This document shows, one piece after another, positions 27,252 through 36,856 of a stretch of 36,856 nt of DNA (positions within the stretch are counted from its first letter, which is position 1; every line of letters begins with the position of its first letter). Origin of the DNA: Sulfurimonas sp. (GTDB taxonomy: Bacteria > Campylobacterota > Campylobacteria > Campylobacterales > Sulfurimonadaceae); contig WFPU01000186.1 of assembly GCA_015487435.1 (NCBI GenBank), positions 1 to 36,856 of the forward strand. Direction: 5' to 3'. The position numbers and the translations under genes are program-made. The notes below the pieces were generated by a model. The model was not told the DNA's origin, ran no database searches, and saw nothing but the letters and a program-made list of their open reading frames with translations.

Positions 27252-27965
27252 ATGAATGTACTTAAAGAGTTTTTACAAAATGACAAATGCTCATATTTAG
27301 ATGGGTTTGAGCAAAAAACCCATTATAAGATTATAGATAAATGTGCTGATGATAGGTGCCAAGATTTTATTGAACGTGGATTTAGAAGATTTGGAAAGAT
27401 GTTTTTTAGACCAATTTGTGAAAATTGCAATGAATGTCAAAGTATTAAAATAGATGTAAAAAAATTTGAATTTAGTAAATCTCAAAGAAGAGTTTTAAGA
27501 AAAGCCGAACATCTAAAATCAGTTATTCAAAAACCTACACTTACAAAAGAGCACCTAAAATTATTTGAAAAGTATCACCAACATATGAAAATTGAAAAAG
27601 GGTGGCCACATGCTACTACTACAGCTAAAAACTACTATAATTCTTTTGTAGTTGGAGCTGAAAACTACGGCTATGAAGTGTTGTATTTTGATGAAGAGAA
27701 ATTAATAGGTGTAGACTTAATAGATATTTTACCAAATGGAGTATCATCTATATATTTTTATTATGACCCAGATTACAAAAAATATGCACTTGGAAAACTA
27801 TCTATGTATCTACAAATTAGATTTGCCAAAAAAACAAAAAAAGAGTGGGTCTATATGGGCTATTATGTAAAAGATTGTAGTAGTTTATCTTATAAAACAC
27901 ATTATAAGCCTTACTTGACCTTAAAAGGACGACCTAATGAAGAAGATGAATTTAGTTGGTTTTAG
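27252..27965 (+). CDS. bpt: Leucyl (or arginyl)-tRNA--protein transferase, Bpt/Ate type
   Basis: GFRRFGKMFFRPICENCNECQSIKIDVKKFEFSKSQRRVLRK; DILPNGVSSIYFYYDPDY; GYYVKDCSSLSYKTHYKPY. Confidence 0.93.
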   Translation: MNVLKEFLQNDKCSYLDGFEQKTHYKIIDKCADDRCQDFIERGFRRFGKMFFRPICENCNECQSIKIDVKKFEFSKSQRRVLRKAEHLKSVIQKPTLTKEHLKLFEKYHQHMKIEKGWPHATTTAKNYYNSFVVGAENYGYEVLYFDEEKLIGVDLIDILPNGVSSIYFYYDPDYKKYALGKLSMYLQIRFAKKTKKEWVYMGYYVKDCSSLSYKTHYKPYLTLKGRPNEEDEFSWF

Positions 27966-28627
27966 ATTCCAAGTTCTTTTTTTTGCTCTTTTCTAATATT
28001 TATCTTTTTTTTTATAACCTCTTCTTCTAGCAAACGTTCAATCGCTTCTTGAGCAGCTTTATCTTTTTTTCTTATACGGTTTATCTCTATCTTTTCAAGT
28101 TCTGCATTGGTTAAGCCTTTACGCACAGGTTTTTTGTTATGTTCATCAATTATATTTTGAAGAATACCTGTAGCATCTATACTATCTTTATGTGCATAAT
28201 AATATTTTATTATAGCTTTTTTATTTTTATCTATATCTATTAATCCAGAATTTACACTCTTTAGAAATAATATATTATTTTCACTTTTTATAGAGCTAAT
28301 TAAATTATCATTTATCTTATTTATATAATAATCATTTGTTAAAGATAGTTCTCTAAGTGCTTTTAAATAAGTAGCTTTATCTATATTTTTCTCTTTATCT
28401 TGAATTTTAAAACCTATATCTTTTGTTTTTTGTACATCTTTTACATATTTTTTTATTTTATTTTTATCAGCTTCATATTCAAGCATAAATTGTAATTTTT
28501 CAATCTTATTTACATTATTATAAATTTTATTGCCTAATGCAGAATAGATAAAAGGATTTTGTGAAAAATCAGAGCTTTGTGCAAATAGTTGAAGAGTGAG
28601 TAAGGTTGTTATTATTAACTTTTTCAT
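27962..28627 (-). CDS. Exported hypothetical protein
   Basis: Signal peptide MKKLIITTLLTLQLFAQ; long charged helical body; overlaps bpt stop tail-to-tail. Confidence 0.75.
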   Translation of the reverse strand: MKKLIITTLLTLQLFAQSSDFSQNPFIYSALGNKIYNNVNKIEKLQFMLEYEADKNKIKKYVKDVQKTKDIGFKIQDKEKNIDKATYLKALRELSLTNDYYINKINDNLISSIKSENNILFLKSVNSGLIDIDKNKKAIIKYYYAHKDSIDATGILQNIIDEHNKKPVRKGLTNAELEKIEINRIRKKDKAAQEAIERLLEEEVIKKKINIRKEQKKELGI

Positions 28628-28681
28628 AGCGGTATTATAGCAGATGGTATTTTATTTGTATAGGTGTATAAATTAGAAGTT

Positions 28682-28700
28682 GAGTGGCATAATGCCACTC
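28682..28700 (-). terminator. Probable terminator hairpin downstream of fusA
   Basis: GAGTGGCAT-A-ATGCCACTC perfect inverted repeat 16 nt after fusA stop; only moderate T-richness follows on the minus strand. Confidence 0.6.
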
Positions 28701-28715
28701 ATAAATGGTTAAAAA

Positions 28716-30806
28716 TTAACCGTTTCTCTTTTTTTGAATCTCTTCAGATACATTTTTAGGAACCTCTTCATAGTGATCAAATTCCATAGAATATGTAGCT
28801 CTACCTTGAGTAGATGAGCGAAGGTCAGTTGAGTAACCAAACATTTCAGACAATGGAACAAATGCATCAATAATTTTGTTACCAGAGCGGTCACCCATAT
28901 TGTTAACTTGTCCACGACGACGATTAAGGTCACCAATAACATCACCCATATACTCTTCGGGAACTTCAACTTCAACTTTCATAAGTGGCTCTAAAATTGC
29001 AGGACGCGCTTTTCTACAACCCTCTTTAAATGCCATAGAAGCAGCAAGTTTAAATGCCATCTCATTTGAATCAACATCATGGTATGAACCATCATATAAA
29101 GTGATTTCAATATCTTCCATAGGGTAACCAGCAAGGACACCAGCACCCATAGTTTCAGCACAACCTTTTTCAACCGCAGGGATATATTCTTTTGGAATAG
29201 CTCCACCTTTGATCTCGTTGTTAAACACAAATCCAGAATCAGGTTCCCCTGGCTTGATTTTAATGTAAACATGACCAAATTGACCACGACCACCAGATTG
29301 TTTAGCATATTTGTACTCTTGATCAACTTCATCTTTAATAGACTCACGGTATGATACTTGAGGTGCGCCAACTTCAGCTTCAACAGAAAATTCTCTTTTC
29401 ATTCTATCTACAAGAATTTCAAGGTGCAACTCACCCATTCCTGAAATGATAGTTTGACCAGTTTCTTCATCAGTATGAACTCTAAAAGATGGATCTTCAG
29501 CAGCGAGTTTACTTAAGGCTATACCCATTTTTTCTTGGTCAGCTTTAGTTTTTGGCTCAACAGCAACAGAGATAACTGGCTCTGGGAAGTCCATTCTCTC
29601 AAGAACAATTTTTTCTGCAGGATCACATAAGGTATCACCTGTAGTTGTTGTTTTAAGACCAACAACTGCACCGATTTCACCAGCGTAAATCTCTTTAACT
29701 TCTTCTCGTTTAATAGCGTGCATCTTCACAATACGCCCTATTCTTTCTTTTTTATCTTTTGTAGTATTGTGCACATAAGAGCCAGACTCTAACGAACCAC
29801 GGTATACACGGATAAATGTAAGTACACCAACAAAAGGATCAGTCATAATTTTAAATGCTAATGCTGCAAAAGCACCATCATCAGTTGAAGGTACAGCAAC
29901 CTCTACCTCTTCATCATCCATGAGTGTACCAACAATAGCTTCTGACTCAAGTGGTGAAGGCAAGTAATCAACAACAGCGTCAAGTAAAGTTTGAACACCT
30001 TTGTTTTTAAATGCAGTACCTGGAGTCATTGGAACAACAGCCATCCCAATAGTTGCAGATTTGATTGCAGCTTTAATCTCTTCTTGTGAAATCTCTTCAC
30101 CCTCTAAGAATTTTTCAGCAAATTCTTCATTACCATCAACTTCAGAAAGAGTTTCAAGCATTTTTTCTCTATACTCATTTGAGATCTCTTGTAATGATTC
30201 ACGAATATCTTGCTCATTATATGCAGAGCCCATCTCAGCTTCAGCATCCCAAACAATCTCTTTCATTTTAACTAAATCAACTACACCTTCAAACTCAGCT
30301 TCTGCACCGATAGGTAGTTGAAAAGGCATTGGATTACCTTTTAGTCTTTCACGAATTTGTTTTTCAACTTCGTAAAAATCTGCACCAGTTCTATCCATTT
30401 TATTAACAAAAACAATCGATGGAACTTTATAGCGATTTCTTTGTCTCCAAACTGTCTCAGATTGAGGTTGAACACCACCAACAGCACAAAATACTGAAAC
30501 AGCACCATCGAGAACACGCATAGAACGCTCAACTTCAATAGTAAAGTCAACGTGACCTGGAGTATCAATAATATTGATTTGTTTACCAGCCCACTCACAA
30601 GTTGTTGCAGCAGAAGTAATTGTAATACCACGCTCTTGTTCTTGTTCCATCCAGTCCATAGTAGCAGCACCATCATGAACCTCACCGATTTTATGCTCAA
30701 CACCAGTATAGAAAAGAATTCTTTCTGTAGTTGTAGTTTTACCTGCATCAATATGAGCAGCGATTCCGATGTTTCTTACGTCTTTTAAGTCATGTGATCT
30801 TGCCAT
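28716..30806 (-). CDS. fusA: Elongation factor G
   Basis: [58 protein letters not shown]. Confidence 0.98.
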   Translation of the reverse strand: MARSHDLKDVRNIGIAAHIDAGKTTTTERILFYTGVEHKIGEVHDGAATMDWMEQEQERGITITSAATTCEWAGKQINIIDTPGHVDFTIEVERSMRVLDGAVSVFCAVGGVQPQSETVWRQRNRYKVPSIVFVNKMDRTGADFYEVEKQIRERLKGNPMPFQLPIGAEAEFEGVVDLVKMKEIVWDAEAEMGSAYNEQDIRESLQEISNEYREKMLETLSEVDGNEEFAEKFLEGEEISQEEIKAAIKSATIGMAVVPMTPGTAFKNKGVQTLLDAVVDYLPSPLESEAIVGTLMDDEEVEVAVPSTDDGAFAALAFKIMTDPFVGVLTFIRVYRGSLESGSYVHNTTKDKKERIGRIVKMHAIKREEVKEIYAGEIGAVVGLKTTTTGDTLCDPAEKIVLERMDFPEPVISVAVEPKTKADQEKMGIALSKLAAEDPSFRVHTDEETGQTIISGMGELHLEILVDRMKREFSVEAEVGAPQVSYRESIKDEVDQEYKYAKQSGGRGQFGHVYIKIKPGEPDSGFVFNNEIKGGAIPKEYIPAVEKGCAETMGAGVLAGYPMEDIEITLYDGSYHDVDSNEMAFKLAASMAFKEGCRKARPAILEPLMKVEVEVPEEYMGDVIGDLNRRRGQVNNMGDRSGNKIIDAFVPLSEMFGYSTDLRSSTQGRATYSMEFDHYEEVPKNVSEEIQKKRNG

Positions 30807-30817
30807 AAATTATCCTA

Positions 30818-31342
<525 letters not shown>

Positions 31343-31388
31343 CTAACGATTAATACTCAATGTATTATTCAGCTCTCATGCACTTTAA

Positions 31389-31404
31389 ACGAAACTAGTT
31401 TCGT
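31389..31404. repeat. Perfect 16-bp palindrome in the rpsL-rpsG spacer
   Basis: ACGAAACTAGTTTCGT. Confidence 0.6.
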
Positions 31405-31510
31405 GAGCCCTCTGCTGAAGAGAACCTAGTGTTAACGACATCTCTATTTGAAATAACTTAATGTCATTTTAAATGGAGTAACATCCATTAATAGGACTTA
31501 AACGTTTAAA

Positions 31511-31885
31511 TTACTTTTTAGGTCTTTTTGTTCCATATTTAGAACGTGCAACAGTTCTGTCACTAACACCAGCAGTATCTAATGCACCACGAACGATGTG
31601 ATACTTAACACCAGGTAAATCTTTTACACGACCACCACGAACTAGAACTATCGAGTGTTCTTGAAGGTTATGTCCCTCTCCACCGATATAAGAAATAACT
31701 TCAAAACCTGAAGTTAAACGAACTTTTGCAACTTTTCTTAAAGCTGAATTTGGTTTTTTTGGTGTTGTAGTGTAAACACGAGTACACACACCACGACGTT
31801 GAGGACAAGATAATAACGCTGCAGATTTTGATTTCTTAACAACTCTCTTACGCTCATTACGAATCAATTGGTTGATTGTAGGCAT
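31511..31885 (-). CDS. rpsL: 30S ribosomal protein S12
   Basis: [63 protein letters not shown]. Confidence 0.98.
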   Translation of the reverse strand: MPTINQLIRNERKRVVKKSKSAALLSCPQRRGVCTRVYTTTPKKPNSALRKVAKVRLTSGFEVISYIGGEGHNLQEHSIVLVRGGRVKDLPGVKYHIVRGALDTAGVSDRTVARSKYGTKRPKK

Positions 31886-32006
31886 ACAATTCCTTTACTT
31901 AAATTTTTCCAGTAGAACAACTACTGCTACACATACAGGTATGACTAGCAAAGTTATAAACGCGCAATAGTAGCAAAATTGTATTTAAATGTAGCTTATT
32001 TTAAGT

Positions 32007-32126
32007 ATTGAACTCTCTGATTAATTAGCTATTAGACGCTGAAACAAGTCCACAATGACAAAACTATCCGTCACCCTAAACTTGATTTAGGGTCTAGTTT
32101 CTAATTAATCAGATGTCTCTATTAAT
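32007..32126. repeat. Palindromic MITE-like element, copy 10
   Basis: attgaactctctgattaattag...agacgctgaaacaagtccacaatgac...cgtcaccctaaacttgatttagggtctagtttctaattaatcagatgtctc. Confidence 0.85.
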
Positions 32127-33498
32127 TAATATATATACTAACAATACTAAATAATATTATCGTTAAAAAGGCACTTATTAATGCGTATGGAAGTTGAGTT
32201 TTTACATGTTCAACCACTTCACAATCAGCAGCAAGTGAAGAGATTATTGTTGTGTCAGATATAGGTGAACTATGATCACCAAAGATGGCACCAGAGACAA
32301 CCGCACCTATCAAAAGTGCTACATCTGTACCCATACTAACAGCAATTGGAATTGCTATAGGAAGCATAATTCCGTACGTACCCCAAGATGTACCAGTAGC
32401 AAATGCGGTAATGGCACTCAATAAAAATATTATAGATGCTAAAAAGTGTATATTTAAATTTTCGTTTGCAAAAGAGGCTAAATATTGAGCAGTTTTAAGC
32501 TCCCCTGTAATATCACTAAGCCCAAAAGCAAGTAGCATTACAATAGCTATAGGAATCAAATGAATTGAACCTTTATATGTAGTAACTGCAAAAGTTTTTA
32601 CATCCATAATTTTTTTTGAAACATAATAAACAAACATAAAAGCTAAAGTAGTTAACATTGTATAAAAAACAGAGCTAGAACCACTTCCTTTTAAAATATT
32701 TCCATTACCCGTTATATATAAAAATACAAAAACTGAAATAATCATCAATATTATTGGTAAAATCATCAAATATTTTGAAGCTTTGTTTTCAAACACAATT
32801 TTTTCAGATGGTTCAATAAATATAGATCTTTTCATTGGACCTATATCAATATCAAACCAAATAACCAAAAAAATAACTATCAAAGTTATAATTGCATAAA
32901 AATTATATAAGAGTGAATTTAGTAATAAATCAATTCCATCACCACTAATTACACCTGAATCTATTTGCGTTATTATTAATCCTAGTAAGAGAGCACCATA
33001 TCCATTAAAAACAATGAGTGAGCCTATTGGTGCAGATGTAGAATCACACACAAGTGCCACTTTAGCATTTGATATATTATATTGTTTACAAAAAGCTTTA
33101 CCTACTGCCCCAGATATAAGTGCCGTGATGGAGGTCTCAACAAATATAAGTACACCAATAATATAACTCAATATTAATGCTGAACGTTTTGAACTTACAA
33201 ACTTTTTTTTATTTTGTACATAATCAACAAGACCACCTATCCCACCAGATCTATTAATCAAAGCCATAATCCCACCAACCAAAATTATAAATGCTAAAGT
33301 TTTTAATATCCACATCTGTGAGAGCAAAGAGATAGCCAATTCATAAATAGCAAAAATAGTCTCAGAGATAACATAATTATGTAAGATGAAGATACCAAGT
33401 ACTATGCCACTAAATAAAGATATTGTAACACTTCTAGTTAGAAGTGCTAATATGATAGCTAAAAGCGATGGTAAAAGGGAAAGAGCAGAGTTTTCTAT
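32122..33498 (-). CDS. Na+/H+ antiporter, NhaC-like family; start uncertain (ATA at 33498 or TTG at 33339)
   Basis: Track ORF begins at TTG 33339, but the frame continues upstream as (I)ENSALSLLPSLLAIILALLTRSVTISLFSGIVLGIFILHNYVISETIFAIYE, a typical transporter N-terminus with no ATG/GTG/TTG. Confidence 0.8.
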   Translation of the reverse strand: MENSALSLLPSLLAIILALLTRSVTISLFSGIVLGIFILHNYVISETIFAIYELAISLLSQMWILKTLAFIILVGGIMALINRSGGIGGLVDYVQNKKKFVSSKRSALILSYIIGVLIFVETSITALISGAVGKAFCKQYNISNAKVALVCDSTSAPIGSLIVFNGYGALLLGLIITQIDSGVISGDGIDLLLNSLLYNFYAIITLIVIFLVIWFDIDIGPMKRSIFIEPSEKIVFENKASKYLMILPIILMIISVFVFLYITGNGNILKGSGSSSVFYTMLTTLAFMFVYYVSKKIMDVKTFAVTTYKGSIHLIPIAIVMLLAFGLSDITGELKTAQYLASFANENLNIHFLASIIFLLSAITAFATGTSWGTYGIMLPIAIPIAVSMGTDVALLIGAVVSGAIFGDHSSPISDTTIISSLAADCEVVEHVKTQLPYALISAFLTIILFSIVSIYIN

Positions 33499-33500
33499 GA

Positions 33501-34124
33501 TTAAAACTCTGTTTCTAAAAGTACTAAACCGTTGCGACCAAACTTTTCTCTGTATATTTCACACTCTTTTTGTCTAATCTCTTTAAAACCTAATGTTTTA
33601 TAAAAAAGCAAAGTTTCTAATGATCCTATCTCTACTACTGCTTGAGCAATTCTGTAGCCTTTTAGCCTTGCTGCCAAAAGAGATTTTTGCATAAGTGCTT
33701 TTAATATTCCAACATCAATAAAACCTTCAACTTCTTCCATAAAGTCAAAAATTAGTGTGCACTTATTTTGGTTAAAATCACATTGCTGAAATATCTCTTT
33801 ATATTCATCTGTGTTAACTTCAGAACCTATCTCCTTAAGAGAATCCAAAAAAGCCTCTTGAGTAGCAATTCTAGGTTCATAACTACAAAGTGTGCCAACA
33901 CACTTAGAGTCAATTTCAGCTATTAAAAAGTTACTAAAATGACAATAGTTTTTTATAGTAGTTATTGTCAATTTTTCTATATTTTCAATTAACTTTTCAT
34001 CAGAGATATAATTAAATACAACATCAAATATACCTATTTTTTTATCAGCTCGAGAACTAAGCAAAATCATTTGTGCTAAAAATTTCGCATCTTCTTTGGA
34101 AGCTTTTCTAATTTTAATACTCAT
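33501..34124 (-). CDS. GNAT-family N-acetyltransferase
   Basis: IRKASKEDAKFLAQMILLSSRA...ALMQKSLLAARLKGYRIAQAVVEIGSLETLLFYKTLGFKEIRQKECEIYREKFG. Confidence 0.8.
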   Translation of the reverse strand: MSIKIRKASKEDAKFLAQMILLSSRADKKIGIFDVVFNYISDEKLIENIEKLTITTIKNYCHFSNFLIAEIDSKCVGTLCSYEPRIATQEAFLDSLKEIGSEVNTDEYKEIFQQCDFNQNKCTLIFDFMEEVEGFIDVGILKALMQKSLLAARLKGYRIAQAVVEIGSLETLLFYKTLGFKEIRQKECEIYREKFGRNGLVLLETEF

Positions 34125-34179
34125 AATATTTTCCGTAAAATTTAATCTCTTTCATATTTTAGTAATAGTAACATATCTT

Positions 34180-34863
34180 ATGGTAAAAACTTTCTTAATC
34201 CTTGTAATTTGTAATATGTTTTTATACTCAAATGAGCAAATAATTTTAGTAACTAGTGATTCATTCAACACAAACAAGGCTACTTTGAGCTGTTTTGAAG
34301 ATGGAAAAAAAATTTTCAATGATATTGAAGTAAATATTGGAAAAAATGGTTTAGGTATTGGTTTGGGTCATTTAGAGTTAAAATATCAAAAAGAGGATGT
34401 TTTAAAAGTTGAAGGGGATAAAAAAGCCCCTGTTGGTATTTTTAAATTAACATCTGTTTTTGGTTATGCAGATAGTGAAGAAACTAATATGCCCTATATT
34501 CAAGCTACAAAAGATTTAATCTGTGTAGATGACTCTGATTCAATTTATTATAATCAAATTATCAATATGCCTAAACAAAAACCAAAAAGCTACGAAGATA
34601 TGAAACGAGATGATCATCAGTACGAGCTAGGAATTGTCGTTGAGCATAATAAAAAGCAAACACCACAAGCTGGATCTTGTATATTTATACATGTTCAAAA
34701 AGATGTTAATGTATCAACTGCTGGATGTACAGCGATGAAGTTAAATGATTTAAGAAAGATTGTTAAATGGTTAGATATTAAAAAGAACCCAATACTTATA
34801 CAAGTTCCAAAAAAATATTTAGATGAAGTTAAAAAAATATATCCAGAGTTACCTCTAAATTAA
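34180..34863 (+). CDS. L,D-transpeptidase (YkuD-type) family protein
   Basis: DKKAPVGIFKLTSVFGYAD; catalytic GSCIFIHVQKDVNVSTAGCTAM. Start placed at MVKTFLILVICNMFLYS (signal peptide). Confidence 0.85.
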   Translation: MVKTFLILVICNMFLYSNEQIILVTSDSFNTNKATLSCFEDGKKIFNDIEVNIGKNGLGIGLGHLELKYQKEDVLKVEGDKKAPVGIFKLTSVFGYADSEETNMPYIQATKDLICVDDSDSIYYNQIINMPKQKPKSYEDMKRDDHQYELGIVVEHNKKQTPQAGSCIFIHVQKDVNVSTAGCTAMKLNDLRKIVKWLDIKKNPILIQVPKKYLDEVKKIYPELPLN

Positions 34864-34865
34864 AG

Positions 34866-34968
34866 GCTAGATCCTGAATGACCAAAATAATACCCTTGCG
34901 GTATAAGTTCAGGATGACTAAAGCTCAAATACTCCGTCATTCCAAACTTGATTTGGAATCTAGCTATT
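34866..34968. repeat. Palindromic element, copy 11 (first hairpin long-loop type)
   Basis: ctagatcctgaatgaccaaaataatacccttgcggtataagttcaggatgac...cgtcattccaaacttgatttggaatctag. Confidence 0.8.
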
Positions 34969-34974
34969 AAAGTA

Positions 34975-36600
34975 TTAATCCTCTTGTGTTATTTTAGTTG
35001 CTTCTTTAGACATAAAATCCTTAGCTTCAATACCAAGTAAATAAAGCCCAGTTTTTAGCGAAAGAGCAACTACCATTAATAATTTAAGTAATTTTGCTTC
35101 ATCGTCACGCCCAATAATACGAACATCATAATAAAATTTATGTAAAGATGCAGCTAATGATTGTAAATAATCTGGTAATTTTTGAACCTGTCTTGAATTA
35201 AAAGCATCCTCTACAATTTCGGGTAATAACAATGCATCAAATAAAAGAATATTTGCATTTTCATCAAAACCTTTTAGGGTAGCTTTCATAATTTCATCTT
35301 CACTAAAGTTACTTTTAGAGATTATAGTTTTTATTCTAGCATGTGCATACTGAATATAAAAAATTGGATTTGAGCTATCTTGTTTTTTAAGTTGTTCTAC
35401 ATCAAATTCTAGTGGTGTATCACTTTTTTTAGAAGCAAAAATAAATCTAAGAGCATCTGCACCTATCTCTGCCACTATGTCACTCATTAAGATAACATTC
35501 CCTGCACGCTTACTCATCTTATAAGGTTCACCATCTTTAAGAAGAGATACCATTTGCGAAAGTAAAGTTTCTAATTTATTTGAGTCATAGCCTAAATACT
35601 CAATAGCTGCATTTACACGAGGAATATATCCATGATGATCAGCTCCCCAAATATTGATATAGTGATCATACCCACGCTCAAATTTTTGGTTATGATAAAC
35701 AATATCTCCAGCTAAATAAGTTGGGCGTTTATCTTCACGAACAACAACTCTATCGTTATCATCGCCCTTAACTTCAGAAGATATCCAAAGTTTGCCATCT
35801 TTTTCATAAATAGCATTTTTATCATTTGAATCCATCTTCTGCATAACTCTGTCCCAGTCACTATATAAAGAAGATTCAGTTACAAAAGTATCAAAAGTTA
35901 TGTTTAAATCAGCTAAATCTTTTGTGATTAATTTCATCACTCCATCTTTAGCCCAAAGAGCAAGCTCTTTATAACGACTCTCATCACTAAATATTTCACG
36001 ACCAAATTTTTCTATGGCACCATTAGCTAAGCTTGCTAGATAATCACCACGATAATAAGATTCTGGATACTCTACATCTTCACCAAATATATTTTCACGG
36101 GCATACAAAGCTATTGATAGACCAAGTAAATCTATCTGGTTACCAGCATCATTTACATAATATTCAGCTGTAATATCATAACCCAAGTGTTTAGCTAAAC
36201 GATAAAGAATATTTCCATATACCGCTCCACGAGAATGACCTATATGAAGTGGACCTGTTGGATTTGCACTTACATATTCTAAAAGAATTTTTTGATTATT
36301 TTTTTGTGTTGCAAACTCTTCTGGATTATCTAATGCCCAAGTTCCATAATTATTCAAAAAATCTTCACTAAGATGAAAATTTAAATAACCCTTTACGGCT
36401 TCAACTGATGAAAACATCTCACTATCATCAAAAGAAGATGCAATTTCATCAGCAATAACCATTGGAGACTTTTTTAATTCTTTAGCAAGGGAAAAGGCTA
36501 TTGGCGTTGCAAAATGACCAAAAGTTCTATCACGTGGCTTTTCTAAAACAATTTCACGACCAATTTTGTCTTGAAGATGTATTGATACTTTTTGTTTCAA
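34975..36600 (-). CDS. argS: Arginyl-tRNA synthetase; TTG start
   Basis: FGHFATPIAFSLAKEL; VEYVSANPTGPLHIGHSRGAVYG (HIGH signature); KMSKRAGNV. Confidence 0.97.
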   Translation of the reverse strand: MKQKVSIHLQDKIGREIVLEKPRDRTFGHFATPIAFSLAKELKKSPMVIADEIASSFDDSEMFSSVEAVKGYLNFHLSEDFLNNYGTWALDNPEEFATQKNNQKILLEYVSANPTGPLHIGHSRGAVYGNILYRLAKHLGYDITAEYYVNDAGNQIDLLGLSIALYARENIFGEDVEYPESYYRGDYLASLANGAIEKFGREIFSDESRYKELALWAKDGVMKLITKDLADLNITFDTFVTESSLYSDWDRVMQKMDSNDKNAIYEKDGKLWISSEVKGDDNDRVVVREDKRPTYLAGDIVYHNQKFERGYDHYINIWGADHHGYIPRVNAAIEYLGYDSNKLETLLSQMVSLLKDGEPYKMSKRAGNVILMSDIVAEIGADALRFIFASKKSDTPLEFDVEQLKKQDSSNPIFYIQYAHARIKTIISKSNFSEDEIMKATLKGFDENANILLFDALLLPEIVEDAFNSRQVQKLPDYLQSLAASLHKFYYDVRIIGRDDEAKLLKLLMVVALSLKTGLYLLGIEAKDFMSKEATKITQED

Positions 36601-36603
36601 GAT

Positions 36604-36834
36604 TTACGCTTGTGTGGTTGTTTTTGGAGTTTCTTTTGATGTTACTTCTTCAGTACCCTCAACTTTTTTTGGTTCTGATGATGCCACTTCTTCTGCCCCA
36701 TCTTTCATCTCTTCTTTAAAGTTTTTGATACCTTTTCCAAAGCCTTTAGCTAACTCAGGAATTTTTTTTGCTCCAAATAATAAAACGATAATTCCAAAAA
36801 TTATAAGTAGTTCTTGTCCACCAGGTAATCCCAT
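36604..36834 (-). CDS. tatA: Sec-independent protein translocase TatA/E
   Basis: [43 protein letters not shown]. Confidence 0.95.
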   Translation of the reverse strand: MGLPGGQELLIIFGIIVLLFGAKKIPELAKGFGKGIKNFKEEMKDGAEEVASSEPKKVEGTEEVTSKETPKTTTQA

Positions 36835-36856
36835 AGTATATTTCCTTGTTTAAAAA

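Noticed and set aside
28709-30788. Multiple alternate-frame ORFs across fusA on both strands (e.g. 28991-29383, 30001-30321, 30341-30751)
   Set aside because: Low-complexity shadow ORFs inside a strongly coding fusA; no recognisable domain.
34096-34179. L,D-transpeptidase upstream extension MEAFLILILIIFSVKFNLFHILVIVTYL
   Set aside because: It overlaps the divergent GNAT start; MVKTFLILVICNMFLYS at 34180 is a standard signal peptide start.

Overview
This 36.9 kb window is AT-rich bacterial chromosome. Gene content and protein style look like a free-living Sulfurimonas/Sulfuricurvum-type Campylobacterota (inference; no database search was run). It carries mostly ordinary core genes: c-di-GMP signalling proteins, a PAS + CZB-chemoreceptor pair, alr, an agmatine deiminase, ispG, dnaB, a ComEC-like gene, glcD, a PGBA_N-like protein, a Csd3-like M23 peptidase, a NUDIX hydrolase, priA, two type IV pilin-like genes, flgB-flgC-fliE, ftsI, panC, prfB, bpt, rpsL-rpsG-fusA, an NhaC-family antiporter, a GNAT protein, an L,D-transpeptidase, argS and tatA. 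I see no CRISPR array, transposase, prophage, rRNA or tRNA.

The most interesting structure is a family of short palindromic, MITE-like elements. Their arms resemble TAGATTCTGGATCAAGTCCAGAATGACG, and the long copies have terminal inverted repeats resembling AATTGAACTCTCTGATTAATTAG...CTAATTAATCAGAGRTYTCAATT. About a dozen copies or fragments occur. They occupy every convergent gene junction that has intergenic space. They form 18-bp tandem arrays. One copy plus an array is read in frame inside priA as (HSEQLR)x4 flanked by NELDSE/HSELDSESS. Copies also supply stop codons or C-terminal residues to several neighbouring genes.

Secondary findings: a sigma54-like promoter separated from flgB by one of these elements; a 14-codon leader ORF overlapping a hairpin that hides the fliE Shine-Dalgarno; an NhaC antiporter whose apparent start codon is ATA; a receiver domain without its acidic pair; and a haem-motif diguanylate cyclase.
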